Below, piece by piece: positions 17,450-25,946 of a DNA stretch of 64,000 nt; the first letter of the stretch is position 1; each line of letters begins with the position of its first letter. The notes under the pieces are model-generated. The model worked only from the letters and a program-made list of their open reading frames with translations. It did not search any database and had not been told where the DNA came from. The position numbers were made by a program, and so were the translations under genes. The stretch comes from Shinella sp. (lineage in GTDB: Bacteria > Pseudomonadota > Alphaproteobacteria > Rhizobiales > Rhizobiaceae), in NCBI GenBank assembly GCA_003248775.1, contig QFQX01000018.1, positions 13,325-77,324 of the forward strand, written 5' to 3'.

Positions 17450-18232
17450 ATGACCGTCTATTTCATCGGCGCCGGTCCCGGCGCACCTGATCTTATCACC
17501 GTGCGTGGCCTGAGGCTTATCGAGCGATGCCCGGTTTGCCTCTATGCCGGTTCGCTGGTGCCGGAGGAAACCGTCAAGGCTGCCCCGGAGGGCGCGATCG
17601 TCAAGGATACCGCGCCGATGCATCTCGACGAGATCATCGCCGAAATCGAGGCCGCTCATGCGCGCGGCGAGGATGTGGCGCGGGTACATTCCGGCGATCC
17701 GTCGATCTACGGTGCCATCGCCGAACAGATGCGGCGGCTCGATGCGCTCGGCATTCCCTATGATGTCGTGCCGGGCGTTCCCGCCTTCGCCGCGACCGCC
17801 GCACGGCTCAAGACGGAGCTGACCCTGCCCGAAATCGCCCAGACGATCATCATCACGCGCACCGAAATGAAGGCATCCTCCATGCCGGAATTCGAAACGC
17901 TGGAGATCCTCGGCAAGTCGCGGGCAACGCTTGCCATTCACCTGTCCATCCGCAATCTTGCCCACGTCCGCGATACGCTCGTGCCCTATTACGGCGAGGA
18001 TTGCCCCGTCGTGGTGGCCTATCGCTCGACCTGGCCCGACGAGCTTTTCATCCGCACGACATTGAAGAACATGGCGGCGGAAGTGCGCAAGGCGAAGATT
18101 ACCCGCACGGCGCTGATCATGGTCGGCAAGGTGTTCGGCCACGTCGAGTTCCGTGACAGCGACCTTTACAATTCCGATTTCAGCCACGTTCTGAGAAGCG
18201 TGGGAAAGAAGAAAAAGAAGGCTGCAAAATAA
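17450..18232 (+). CDS. cobM: Precorrin-4 C11-methyltransferase
   Basis: 260 residues. The N-terminus VYFIGAGPGAPDLITVRG and the block HSGDPSIYGAIAEQMRRL near residue 80 are the CobM/CbiF signatures. VPGVPAFAATAARL near 107 completes the SAM-binding fold. The enzyme methylates C11 of precorrin-4 to give precorrin-5. The C-terminus is a lysine-rich tail (KKKKKAAK). It is the last gene of the cobH-L-I-J-M series and is separated from the fusion gene by a repeat. Confidence 0.95.
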   Translation: MTVYFIGAGPGAPDLITVRGLRLIERCPVCLYAGSLVPEETVKAAPEGAIVKDTAPMHLDEIIAEIEAAHARGEDVARVHSGDPSIYGAIAEQMRRLDALGIPYDVVPGVPAFAATAARLKTELTLPEIAQTIIITRTEMKASSMPEFETLEILGKSRATLAIHLSIRNLAHVRDTLVPYYGEDCPVVVAYRSTWPDELFIRTTLKNMAAEVRKAKITRTALIMVGKVFGHVEFRDSDLYNSDFSHVLRSVGKKKKKAAK

Positions 18233-18546
18233 CGGGTGAAGCCGTGCCGACGAAAAGCTGCCGTGGGTGAAAATCTAGGCGCAGCATCGCTGTCCGAAAT
18301 TTTCGCTCATGGAGGATCTTTCCGGGCTGACGGCCGAAATCGTGCAATCGGGTATCCGATCCGGTTGGCGCGCCATTGGCAAATCTGCGAGCATAGTCTT
18401 GTCGATCCGCGTTTCACTCCGGTCGGATTATGCTCTATCTCTTTGTTTCGGTGCAATTCCTGACGCAAAACCGCTTCACACTTTTGCTGGAATTGCTCTA
18501 AGACAACGGCTTCGCATTCCTTCCAAAACGCAATTCGGCGGATTTC
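18233..18546. other. Intergenic region between cobM and nucleoside hydrolase
   Basis: About 314 nt with no credible gene. It contains a palindromic repeat at 18452-18497. The rest should hold the promoter of the nucleoside hydrolase gene. No clear terminator T-run follows cobM. Confidence 0.5.
18452..18497. repeat. Short dispersed palindrome (GCAATTCC...GGAATTGC type)
   Basis: The arm TGCAATTCCTGACGCAAAAC faces CACTTTTGCTGGAATTGCTC with CGCTTCA between. I recognise this pattern (GCAATTCC-n-AAAACCGCT-n-CACTTTT-n-GGAATTGC) as a recurrent intergenic element of Rhizobium and Agrobacterium chromosomes. It lies about 50 nt upstream of the nucleoside hydrolase start. Its function is unknown. Confidence 0.55.
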
Positions 18547-19509
18547 ATGCACAAGGTCATTTTCGATACGGATCCGGGCGTCGATGACGCCATGGCGCTG
18601 CTCTTCCTTCATCACCATCAGGAGATCGATCTTCTTGGTGTGACCACGGTCTTCGGTAACGCGACCATCGAGACGACGACGCGCAACGCGCTGTTCCTCA
18701 AGCGCGAATGGAAGATCGACGCTCCCGTCGCGCGCGGCGCCGGCGAGACCTTCATCCCGCATCGCGTCAGCCACGAGCCGCCGACGCTGATCCATGGCGA
18801 CGACGGGCTTGGCAATATCGGCGTGCCCGAGGTGATCGACCTGCCGCTCGATCCACGGCCGGCCCATCGCTTCATCGTGGATACCGTCCGGGCCAATCCG
18901 GGTGAGGTTACATTCGTCGCCGTTGGGAGAATGACAAACCTTGCCAATGCCTTGAAGGAAGATCCTGAGATCGTTTCTCTGGTCAGGCAAGTCGTCATCA
19001 TGGGCGGCGCCTTCGATATCAACGGCAATGTTACGCCGGCCGCCGAGGCGAATATCCATGGCGATCCGGAAGCCGCCGATATCGTGTTCACCGCCAGCTG
19101 GCCGGTGGTCATCGTCGGTCTCGATGTGACGACGAAGACGGTGATGACCCGCCAGCAGCTTGCGGACATCCGCGACGCGGCAGGCTCCAGCCGTGCCCGG
19201 CTGCTGTTCGATCTCTCGCAGTTCTACATCAAGTTCTACGAGAGCCGGGTGCCCGATGGCATGGTGGTGCATGACAGCTGCGCCTGCGTTTATGTGGTGG
19301 CGCCGGAACTCTTCACGACCCGCTCGGGCGCCGTGCGGGTCGTCTGCGGCGGCATTGCCGATGGCGCGACAATCCAGAAACCGGATACCCGAGGTTTCGG
19401 CCCGAGCGACTGGGACAACCTGCCGAGCCAGAAGGTTTGCGTCGACATCGATCCCGACGCGGTGCTGAAGGTCATTCACGACACGATCGTCAGCGTGAAG
19501 GAAGATTGA
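18547..19509 (+). CDS. Inosine-uridine preferring nucleoside hydrolase
   Basis: 320 residues. The N-terminal calcium-binding motif is FDTDPGVDDAMALLFL. Further IUNH blocks are VTFVAVGRMTNLANALKEDP, VVIMGGAFDINGNVTPAAEANIHGDPEAA and an acidic C-terminal segment (PSDWDNLPSQKVCVDID). The enzyme cleaves the N-glycosidic bond of ribonucleosides to base plus ribose. Specificity within the family cannot be read from sequence. It stands alone after the cobM block with its own upstream region. Confidence 0.92.
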   Translation: MHKVIFDTDPGVDDAMALLFLHHHQEIDLLGVTTVFGNATIETTTRNALFLKREWKIDAPVARGAGETFIPHRVSHEPPTLIHGDDGLGNIGVPEVIDLPLDPRPAHRFIVDTVRANPGEVTFVAVGRMTNLANALKEDPEIVSLVRQVVIMGGAFDINGNVTPAAEANIHGDPEAADIVFTASWPVVIVGLDVTTKTVMTRQQLADIRDAAGSSRARLLFDLSQFYIKFYESRVPDGMVVHDSCACVYVVAPELFTTRSGAVRVVCGGIADGATIQKPDTRGFGPSDWDNLPSQKVCVDIDPDAVLKVIHDTIVSVKED

Positions 19510-19561
19510 AGAGGGTGGCTGCCGACTGCTGTCGGTTTCGATAAGGACGACAGCATTTTCT

Positions 19562-19664
19562 CGTCATGCTCGGGCTTGTCCCGGGCATCTGCAACGGCTG
19601 TCTTCTCTCGATGAAGCCATCTGGCTAGCGATGGCAGATCCTCGGGACGAGCCCGAGGATGACG
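19562..19664. repeat. Long imperfect inverted repeat downstream of the nucleoside hydrolase
   Basis: The left arm 19562-19592 (CGTCATGCTCGGGCTTGTCC...) pairs with the right arm 19634-19664 (GCAGATCCTCGGGACGAGCC...), about 31 nt each with a few mismatches and a 41-nt loop. This cgtcat-cctcgggcttgtcccgaggatctgc type of palindrome is widespread in alphaproteobacterial intergenic DNA. It lies between the convergent nucleoside hydrolase and FAD monooxygenase genes and could act as a transcript end on both strands. Confidence 0.75.
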
Positions 19665-19725
19665 TCGTTCATGCGGAGTGGCTCGCGAAATCCGCAAGGC
19701 GAATACCCGCTACGGTGTAATCCGC

Positions 19726-21654
19726 CTACCTCCTCGGTTGCAGGAACCCGTCGAAGAAGGCGGCGAGTTCGGTGTGAGCGTTCAGCGGCAGGACATGGGC
19801 GACATACTGGTCGGGGCGAACAATGACGAGGGCGCCGCGTTTCCGGTCAATGCCGCGCAGGTCGAAGATATCGGGTCCGTTCTTCAGGTCGGGGCAGAAT
19901 GCCTTTTCGTAATCCTTGAGGCCAAGCTTGCCTTTCACTGGCAGCAGCAGGGCCGGCAGCGTTTCCGGCGACAGGTCGCGATGGTTCTGCTGGAAAATGG
20001 CGCGGAGATCGATCAGCGAATCCACGTCGTCGCCCTCGGGCGTATATTTCAGCAGAGGGGACGCGGGCGAGGTCGACAGGAAATCGCAGAGCGCGCGGAT
20101 GGCGGACGACGGGGCTACCGGGTCTTCATCCGGGGCGAAGGCGAAGAGCCTGAAGCGGCCATCGGCTTTCATGGCGTGGCCGAGATGCATGGGCTTCGCA
20201 TCGGCGAGCCGGACCACCGGCGCGGAATGGAAACGCATGCCGACCGGATAGCCCGTTGCGAGATGCTGATGGATTGCCGGGCCGGTGAGCTCGGACGGCG
20301 CATAACAGGTGGCGGTTCCGGCCGTGTAACGGCCGTGCTGCACGAAGTATTTTTGCACTTCCACCGGCTCCACGCCATCGGGGTTGGTGTCCGATTTCAG
20401 CGGAGCGCTCAGCATTTTCGCCCATTCGCGGTCGAAGTCGATGAGGTTCTGCGCAATGGCCTGCCGCTCGGCGGAGTAGCTGTGCAGCAGTTCCGGGCCT
20501 GAGCGTCCCTGAAGGACATAGGCGAGCTTCCAGCCAAGATTGAAAGTGTCCTGCATGGAAACGTTCATGCCCTGTCCGGCCTTGGGGCTGTGGGTGTGGC
20601 AGGCGTCGCCGGCGATGAAGACGCGGGGCAGGCGGGTTCCGACGTCCTGCTCCGGCACGTCATCGAACTTGTCTGTCAGCCGCTGGCTGATCTCGTAGAC
20701 GGACCACCACGCGACTTCCTTCACTTCGAGGCTATGGGGCCTCATGATCCGTTGTGCCGCTGCAATGAGCTGGTCCAGCGTGATGTTGCGGCTCGCGACG
20801 CGCTCGTCTGCGGCAAGCTTGTCCAGTTCCACATAGATGCGCACGAGGTAGCCACCTTCGCGCGGGATGATCAGGATGCTGCCTTCGTCGGCGGACTGGA
20901 TCAGCGCCTTCAGCCGGATGTCCGGGAAGTCGGTGACGGCAAGCACGTCCATCACACCCCATGCCTGATTGGCGGAATCGCCTTTCAATTCCCGGCCGAG
21001 GGATTTGCGCACCGTGGACCTGGCGCCGTCGCAGCCGGCCACATAGCGCGCCCTGACTTGCTCGGTTTCGCCTTCATGGCCGGCATCCAGCCGTTCGAGG
21101 GTGGCGCTCACCGGATAATCGCCGGCGTCCGGATCGATCGTGAGGTCGACCAGACGACGGGAGTAGTGGGGTTCGAGCCGGTTCGGCGAATTGCGCATGA
21201 TGTCGAGATAGAAATCGTGCACGCGCGCCTGATTGAGGATGACATGGGGGAACTCGGAGAGGCCGTCTTCCACGTCCTGCACGCGGCCATGTCGGACGAC
21301 GTTGTGACGCGCGGCCGCATCCGGTCTCCAGAAGGCGGTTTCATTGACCCAGTAGGATTCGCGAAGCACACGCTCGGCAAAACCGAAGGCGTTGAACATT
21401 TCCATGGTGCGACAGGCGATGCCATCGGCCTGACCCAGCAGGAGGGGGCCATCTCTCTGGTCCACGATTGCCGTGCTGATGTCGGGGAATGCCGATAGCT
21501 GGGCAGCGAGCGTCAGCGCGGCCGGACCGCAGCCGATGATGAGCACATCGACCTCGGCAGGCAAGGCCTCGGGGTGCGTCGTCTCCGCAGGAGATTTTGA
21601 CGGGATCGATACGTCCGGATCGCCGGTTCGGAACCCGTTGAGATGAAACTGCAT
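19726..21654 (-). CDS. FAD-dependent aromatic hydroxylase (phenol 2-monooxygenase / 3-hydroxybenzoate 4-monooxygenase type)
   Basis: 642 residues from the ATG at 21654, which has GGAGGAG about 9 nt upstream; the frame runs further up but without support. The FAD-binding GCGPAALTLAAQL lies near residue 40. The DG motif is YVAGCDGARSTVR, and the second FAD motif FIAGDACHTHSPKAGQGMN is near residue 340. A C-terminal thioredoxin-like domain is typical of the PHHY family (phenol hydroxylase, MobA). The enzyme should ortho- or para-hydroxylate a phenolic substrate using NAD(P)H and O2. The exact substrate is not readable. An operator-like palindrome lies about 120 nt upstream. Confidence 0.9.
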   Translation of the reverse strand: MQFHLNGFRTGDPDVSIPSKSPAETTHPEALPAEVDVLIIGCGPAALTLAAQLSAFPDISTAIVDQRDGPLLLGQADGIACRTMEMFNAFGFAERVLRESYWVNETAFWRPDAAARHNVVRHGRVQDVEDGLSEFPHVILNQARVHDFYLDIMRNSPNRLEPHYSRRLVDLTIDPDAGDYPVSATLERLDAGHEGETEQVRARYVAGCDGARSTVRKSLGRELKGDSANQAWGVMDVLAVTDFPDIRLKALIQSADEGSILIIPREGGYLVRIYVELDKLAADERVASRNITLDQLIAAAQRIMRPHSLEVKEVAWWSVYEISQRLTDKFDDVPEQDVGTRLPRVFIAGDACHTHSPKAGQGMNVSMQDTFNLGWKLAYVLQGRSGPELLHSYSAERQAIAQNLIDFDREWAKMLSAPLKSDTNPDGVEPVEVQKYFVQHGRYTAGTATCYAPSELTGPAIHQHLATGYPVGMRFHSAPVVRLADAKPMHLGHAMKADGRFRLFAFAPDEDPVAPSSAIRALCDFLSTSPASPLLKYTPEGDDVDSLIDLRAIFQQNHRDLSPETLPALLLPVKGKLGLKDYEKAFCPDLKNGPDIFDLRGIDRKRGALVIVRPDQYVAHVLPLNAHTELAAFFDGFLQPRR

Positions 21655-21773
21655 TGCGATCTGCTCCTCCGCTAGGTGCTGATGAGAACGGCATTCCGAC
21701 CAGCATCGCTGTTGCCGGAAAATCCTCATCCTTGATTTTGTGTGACGGTCGTCCTCCTCCGTCGACATATAAG

Positions 21774-21785
21774 TAAGTATACTTA
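21774..21785. promoter_or_regulatory. Perfect 12-bp palindrome, candidate operator upstream of the FAD monooxygenase
   Basis: TAAGTATACTTA is a perfect palindrome in an AT-rich stretch (21768-21792) that stands out in this GC-rich region. A related half-site GTATGCTCACT follows near 21807. The location, between the monooxygenase start and the cobK stop, suits a MarR- or TetR-like regulator. No regulator gene is adjacent. Confidence 0.45.
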
Positions 21786-21906
21786 TTAAATTGCGATGTC
21801 AATGATGTGTATGCTCACTGAACAGATGCAGCGATCAGAGCGATGTGAAGCTTGCAGGCGAACCATGGCTGGTATCCGGCCAGGCGGCGAGGAATTCCGT
21901 GAGCGG

Positions 21907-22578
21907 TCAGCGCCTTATCATCACCACCGGAAGCGACAGTTCACGGGCTGCAAGGATCTTGCCGTAACCGGCATTACCGCCGGAGTTTCGGCAGACGAGG
22001 TGCGTGATCCGATGCCGTTTCAGCAATTCGGCCTCCGAGCGGGGATCTGCGGAGGGCTTGCCGAGGATCAGTTCGAAATCCCGGAAACCGAGCGTCTTCT
22101 GTGGCGGATCGACCATGCGGATGACGAAGTGGCAATCGTCGCGCGTCTCGAAGGCGGAGAGGTATTGGCGACCGAGCGCGAGGAAGACGCGGGCACCGCC
22201 CGGCAATACCGCCGCCGCCTCTTCCAGAGTGGCCACCTCGCTCCACCGGTCCTTGTCTTCGCGAACCCATGATGGCCGGTCGAGGCGCTCCAGAGGTATC
22301 CCGGCGCTGGCGCAGGCGAGGCGGGCGTTTTCCGAAATCCGGGCCGCAAAGGGATGGGTGGCATCGATCACCCGGTCGATATGGTTTTCGGTCAGAAATC
22401 TCGCCAGCCCTTCGGCACCTCCGAAGCCGCCGATACGGACGGCGCCGGCAATCGGGGCGGGGTTGGCGGTGCGGCCTGCAAGAGAAGTCAGGACATCCGC
22501 CTTCCCCTCGGCGACCAGTCTGGTTGCAAGATCGGCGGCCTCCGTCGTGCCGCCAAGGATCAGGATCTTCTCCGGCAT
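21907..22578 (-). CDS. cobK: Precorrin-6A reductase
   Basis: 223 residues from the ATG at 22578, one nucleotide after the cbiD stop. The frame continues 24 nt upstream into cbiD, but the family starts at MPEKILILGGTTEA. Characteristic blocks are ILGGTTEAADLA, IGGFGGAEGLARFL, VIDATHPFAARISENA and the C-terminal VCRNSGGNAGYGKILAARELSLPVVMI. The enzyme reduces precorrin-6A to 6B with NADPH. The early-cobalt homologue CbiJ is similar, and the two cannot be separated with certainty here. Confidence 0.93.
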   Translation of the reverse strand: MPEKILILGGTTEAADLATRLVAEGKADVLTSLAGRTANPAPIAGAVRIGGFGGAEGLARFLTENHIDRVIDATHPFAARISENARLACASAGIPLERLDRPSWVREDKDRWSEVATLEEAAAVLPGGARVFLALGRQYLSAFETRDDCHFVIRMVDPPQKTLGFRDFELILGKPSADPRSEAELLKRHRITHLVCRNSGGNAGYGKILAARELSLPVVMIRR

Positions 22579-22579
22579 G

Positions 22580-23710
22580 TCAGGACGCCCGGCCGATGAC
22601 ATTGCCTTGCCGGTCCGTCACCACCACGTCGACTTCGACCGGTGCGCCGCGCAGTGTCTCGATTGCGGTGTGCCGTGCGCCCTCAGCAATCGGAATGGCG
22701 ATGTTTATGTTATTTTTTTTCATGATCTCAAAGACTTCGAGCGCAGTGTTGGCGTCCTTGATCCTGTCCTTGATTGATTGCTCCAGGTTTTTGACACAAG
22801 ACAATGAAAGAAAGTAGTTATTGTCGATCTGACTTCGCGAGGAATGAAGATCGAGCGCTCCTTGGGCGAGCTTGGCCATCTTGGCAAAACCGCCGGCAAT
22901 CGTCAGTCGTGGAATGGGGTGCGCGCGCAGGTATTTCAGCAGGCCCCCGGCGAAATCCCCCATGTCGAGCAGTGCACCATCCGGTAGTCCGTACATGAGC
23001 TGAGCGGTCTTTTCCGATGTCGAACCGGTGGCGCCGAGAACATGGGTGATGCCTTCGGCGCGGGCGACATCGATGCCGCGATGGATCGAATGAATCCAGG
23101 CGGCGCAGGAAAATGGATGGACCACGCCGGTGGTGCCGAGAATTGAGAGGCCGCCAATGATGCCGAGGCGCGGGTTCCAGGTCCGGCGGGCGATCTCGTC
23201 GCCGCCGGGAATGGAAATGGTGATCTCGACATCGCCCGCAAGCCCGTGTTCCGAACAGAGCGCCATGACCTCCGCCGACATCATGGAACGAGGAACCGGA
23301 TTGATTGCCGCTTCGCCGACCGGGATCGGCAGGCCGGGGCGGGTCACCGTGCCGACCCCGTCGCCGGCAGCAAAGCGGATACCGCTTCCGGGCGGCAAGG
23401 GACGCACCGAGGCGATTACCGTTGCGCCATGGGTGACATCCGGATCGTCTCCGGCATCCTTGACGATGCCGGCCATTGCGTAGCCGTCGCCAAGGGTCTC
23501 AAAGGCCAGCGCGAAGGCCGGTTCCTCGCCGCGCGGCAGCCGGATGGTGACCGGGTCGGGGAATTCGCCTGTGATCAGCGCGGTCAGGGCCGCCTTGGTC
23601 GCAGCCGTCGCGCAGGCTCCTGTGGTCCAGCCCGTACGCAGAGGCCCTTCGGGCCGTTCGGTGCGGCCTTCTATAGGAGCGTTCGATGCGGGCTTCGCGG
23701 CTTCGGTCAT
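22580..23710 (-). CDS. cbiD: CbiD: cobalt-precorrin-5B C1-methyltransferase
   Basis: 376 residues from the ATG at 23710; the open frame extends to 23908 without family support and would run through the cobA start. Signatures are LRTGWTTGACATAATKAAL near residue 25, GDGVGTVTRPGLPIPVGEAAINPVPR near 125, NPRLGIIGGLSILGTTGVV near 190 and the C-terminal NNINIAIPIAEGARHTA. CbiD methylates C1 after CbiG-catalysed deacetylation in the early-cobalt pathway. Late-cobalt organisms use CobF for this step. It forms a tight pair with cobK and diverges from cobA. Confidence 0.94.
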   Translation of the reverse strand: MTEAAKPASNAPIEGRTERPEGPLRTGWTTGACATAATKAALTALITGEFPDPVTIRLPRGEEPAFALAFETLGDGYAMAGIVKDAGDDPDVTHGATVIASVRPLPPGSGIRFAAGDGVGTVTRPGLPIPVGEAAINPVPRSMMSAEVMALCSEHGLAGDVEITISIPGGDEIARRTWNPRLGIIGGLSILGTTGVVHPFSCAAWIHSIHRGIDVARAEGITHVLGATGSTSEKTAQLMYGLPDGALLDMGDFAGGLLKYLRAHPIPRLTIAGGFAKMAKLAQGALDLHSSRSQIDNNYFLSLSCVKNLEQSIKDRIKDANTALEVFEIMKKNNINIAIPIAEGARHTAIETLRGAPVEVDVVVTDRQGNVIGRAS

Positions 23711-23802
23711 GGTGCTGTTATAGGCGCTCGCGGGCTCGACCGAAAGCGTCGTGAACGGCTTCTCCGATTGCAATTTCGTCATGCGAAGCATAGAGCAAGG
23801 CC

Positions 23803-24645
23803 ATGAGTTTCGATCCCTTTTCCCAATTGCCTTCAATGAGGCCCGGTCATGTCTGGCTGGCGGGCGCGGGGCCGGGCGATCCCGGTCTCCTGACGTTGCT
23901 TGCGGCAAAGGCTCTCAGCGAAGCGGATGTGATCGTCCATGATGCGCTGGTCAACGAGGACTGCCTGAAACTCGCGCGTGCCGGCGCTGAACTCGAATAT
24001 GCGGGAAAGCGCGGCGGCAAGCCTTCCGCCAGGCAGCGCGATATTTCGCTGCGACTGGTGGAGCTTGCCAAGGAGGGCCGCAAGGTCCTGCGTCTCAAGG
24101 GCGGCGATCCTTTCGTCTTCGGTCGTGGCGGCGAGGAGGCGCTGACGCTGATCGAACATGGCGTGCCCTTCCGCATCGTTCCCGGCATTACCGCCGGTAT
24201 CGGCGGTCTTGCCTATGCCGGCATTCCCGTCACCCATCGCGAGATCAATCACGCCGTCACCTTCCTGACGGGGCATGATTCCTCCGGCGTCGTTCCCGAC
24301 CGGATCGACTGGGAAGCAATCGGACGCGGTTCGCCCGTCATCGTGATGTACATGGCGATGAAGCACATCGCCGCTATCAGCGCCAACCTTATTGCTTCGG
24401 GACGTTCGCCGGACGAGCCGGTTGCCTTTGTCTGCGATGCGGCGACGCCAGCGCAGAAGGTGCTGGAGACGACGCTTGGCCGCGCGGTCGAGGATGTCGC
24501 CGCCTCCGGTCTGGAGCCGCCGGCTATCGTCGTGGTCGGCGAGGTGGTGCGTCTCAGGCCTTCGCTCGACTGGCTCGGCGCATTGTCCGGGCGTGAATTG
24601 CTCAGCGATCCGTTCGCCGACCGTGACAGGAAGGACAGCGCATGA
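23803..24645 (+). CDS. cobA: Uroporphyrinogen-III C-methyltransferase (SUMT)
   Basis: 280 residues. SUMT motifs are VWLAGAGPGDPGLLTLLAAKAL at residues ~20-41, RLKGGDPFVFGRGGEEA near 99 and VPGITAGIGGLAYAGIPVTHRE near 126. The enzyme adds methyl groups at C2 and C7 of uroporphyrinogen III to make precorrin-2, the branch point to cobalamin and siroheme. It heads the cobA-cobB-cobC-cobD series, each joined by short overlaps, and diverges from cbiD across about 90 nt. Confidence 0.96.
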   Translation: MSFDPFSQLPSMRPGHVWLAGAGPGDPGLLTLLAAKALSEADVIVHDALVNEDCLKLARAGAELEYAGKRGGKPSARQRDISLRLVELAKEGRKVLRLKGGDPFVFGRGGEEALTLIEHGVPFRIVPGITAGIGGLAYAGIPVTHREINHAVTFLTGHDSSGVVPDRIDWEAIGRGSPVIVMYMAMKHIAAISANLIASGRSPDEPVAFVCDAATPAQKVLETTLGRAVEDVAASGLEPPAIVVVGEVVRLRPSLDWLGALSGRELLSDPFADRDRKDSA

Positions 24646-25946
24646 GCGGGCTCCTGATCGCAGCGCCGTCATCGGGCGCAGGCAAGACGACCGTGACGCT
24701 CGGACTGCTCCGGGCGCTGAAGCGCAACGGCTATGCGATCGCCCCCGGCAAGGCCGGCCCCGATTACATCGATCCGGCGTTTCATGCGGCTGCGAGCGGA
24801 GAGACCTGTCTCAATTTCGATCCCTGGGGCATGCGCAGCGAATTGCTGCTCGCCAATGCCGCCATTCACCGGTTCGGCGGCAAGGACCTGGTGATCGAGG
24901 CGATGATGGGGCTGTTCGACGGAGCGGCGGACGGTCGCGGCTCGGCGGCCGATCTGGCGTCGATCCTCGGGCTTTCCATCATCCTCGTGGTCGATTGCGC
25001 CAAGGCGTCCCATTCGATTGCGGCGCTGGTCAGCGGCTTTGCCAATTTCCGCATCGATACCCGCGTCGTCGGTGTCATCCTCAACCGGGTCGGCAGCGAC
25101 CGGCATGAAATGATGCTGCGCGAGGCGCTTGGCGGCATCCGCATGCCGGTCATGGGCGTCATCCACAGCGATGCGTCGCTGCATCTGCCGGAACGGCATC
25201 TCGGTCTCGTCCAGGCCGGTGAGCACGGCGAGCTGGAATCCTTCATCGACAGGGCGGCCGCGACCGTCGAGGCGGGCTGCGATCTCGATGCGATCATGCG
25301 CACGGCCCGACACATTCCCGACCGTGCGTCGGAAGCCAATATCGATCGCCTTCCGCCGCTTGGGCAGAAGATCGCCGTCGCACGGGATGTCGCCTTCGCC
25401 TTCTGCTACGAGCATATGCTGCTCGGCTGGCGGCGGCGCGGAGCGGAAATCTCGTTCTTCTCGCCGCTTGCAGATGAGGCTCCTTCAGCCGAAGCCGATG
25501 CGATCTATCTGCCGGGCGGCTATCCGGAATTGCATGCCGGGAAGCTTACGGCGGCCTCCATCTTCCGGTCCGGAATGCTCGATGCGGCAGCCCGCGGCGT
25601 GAAGATCTACGGCGAGTGCGGCGGCTACATGACGCTTGGCGAAGCGCTGTTCGATGGCGACGGCGTGAGCCACGGGATGCTCGGTCTTCTTCCCGTCGTC
25701 ACCAGCTATGCCCAGCGCAAGCGCCATCTGGGGTATCGTTCGCTGGTGCCGCTGACGGATTTCTTCATGGCGCCGATGTCCGCGCATGAGTTCCATTATG
25801 CGTCGATCGTTTCCGAAGGCGAGGCGGACCGCCTGTTTGCCGTCGAGGACGCGCTCGGAGCGGATCTGGGGCAGGTGGGGCTGCAGCGTGGAAATGTCGC
25901 CGGTTCCTATATGCACCTGATCGATCTTGCGAGCGCCGAGGCATGA
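24642..25946 (+). CDS. cobB: Hydrogenobyrinic/cobyrinic acid a,c-diamide synthase
   Basis: 434 residues. The N-terminal ATP-binding domain begins GLLIAAPSSGAGKTTVTLGLLRAL. The C-terminal class I glutamine amidotransferase domain has its nucleophile cysteine in YGECGGYMTLGEAL near residue 326. The enzyme amidates the a and c carboxylates with glutamine as donor. CobB (metal-free substrate) and CbiA (cobalt substrate) are homologues; the call CobB rests on the presence of cobN. It overlaps cobA by 4 nt. Confidence 0.93.
   Translation: MSGLLIAAPSSGAGKTTVTLGLLRALKRNGYAIAPGKAGPDYIDPAFHAAASGETCLNFDPWGMRSELLLANAAIHRFGGKDLVIEAMMGLFDGAADGRGSAADLASILGLSIILVVDCAKASHSIAALVSGFANFRIDTRVVGVILNRVGSDRHEMMLREALGGIRMPVMGVIHSDASLHLPERHLGLVQAGEHGELESFIDRAAATVEAGCDLDAIMRTARHIPDRASEANIDRLPPLGQKIAVARDVAFAFCYEHMLLGWRRRGAEISFFSPLADEAPSAEADAIYLPGGYPELHAGKLTAASIFRSGMLDAAARGVKIYGECGGYMTLGEALFDGDGVSHGMLGLLPVVTSYAQRKRHLGYRSLVPLTDFFMAPMSAHEFHYASIVSEGEADRLFAVEDALGADLGQVGLQRGNVAGSYMHLIDLASAEA

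Noticed and set aside
23711..23908. N-terminal extension of CbiD
   Set aside because: It would overlap the divergent cobA coding region, and the extra residues do not resemble CbiD.
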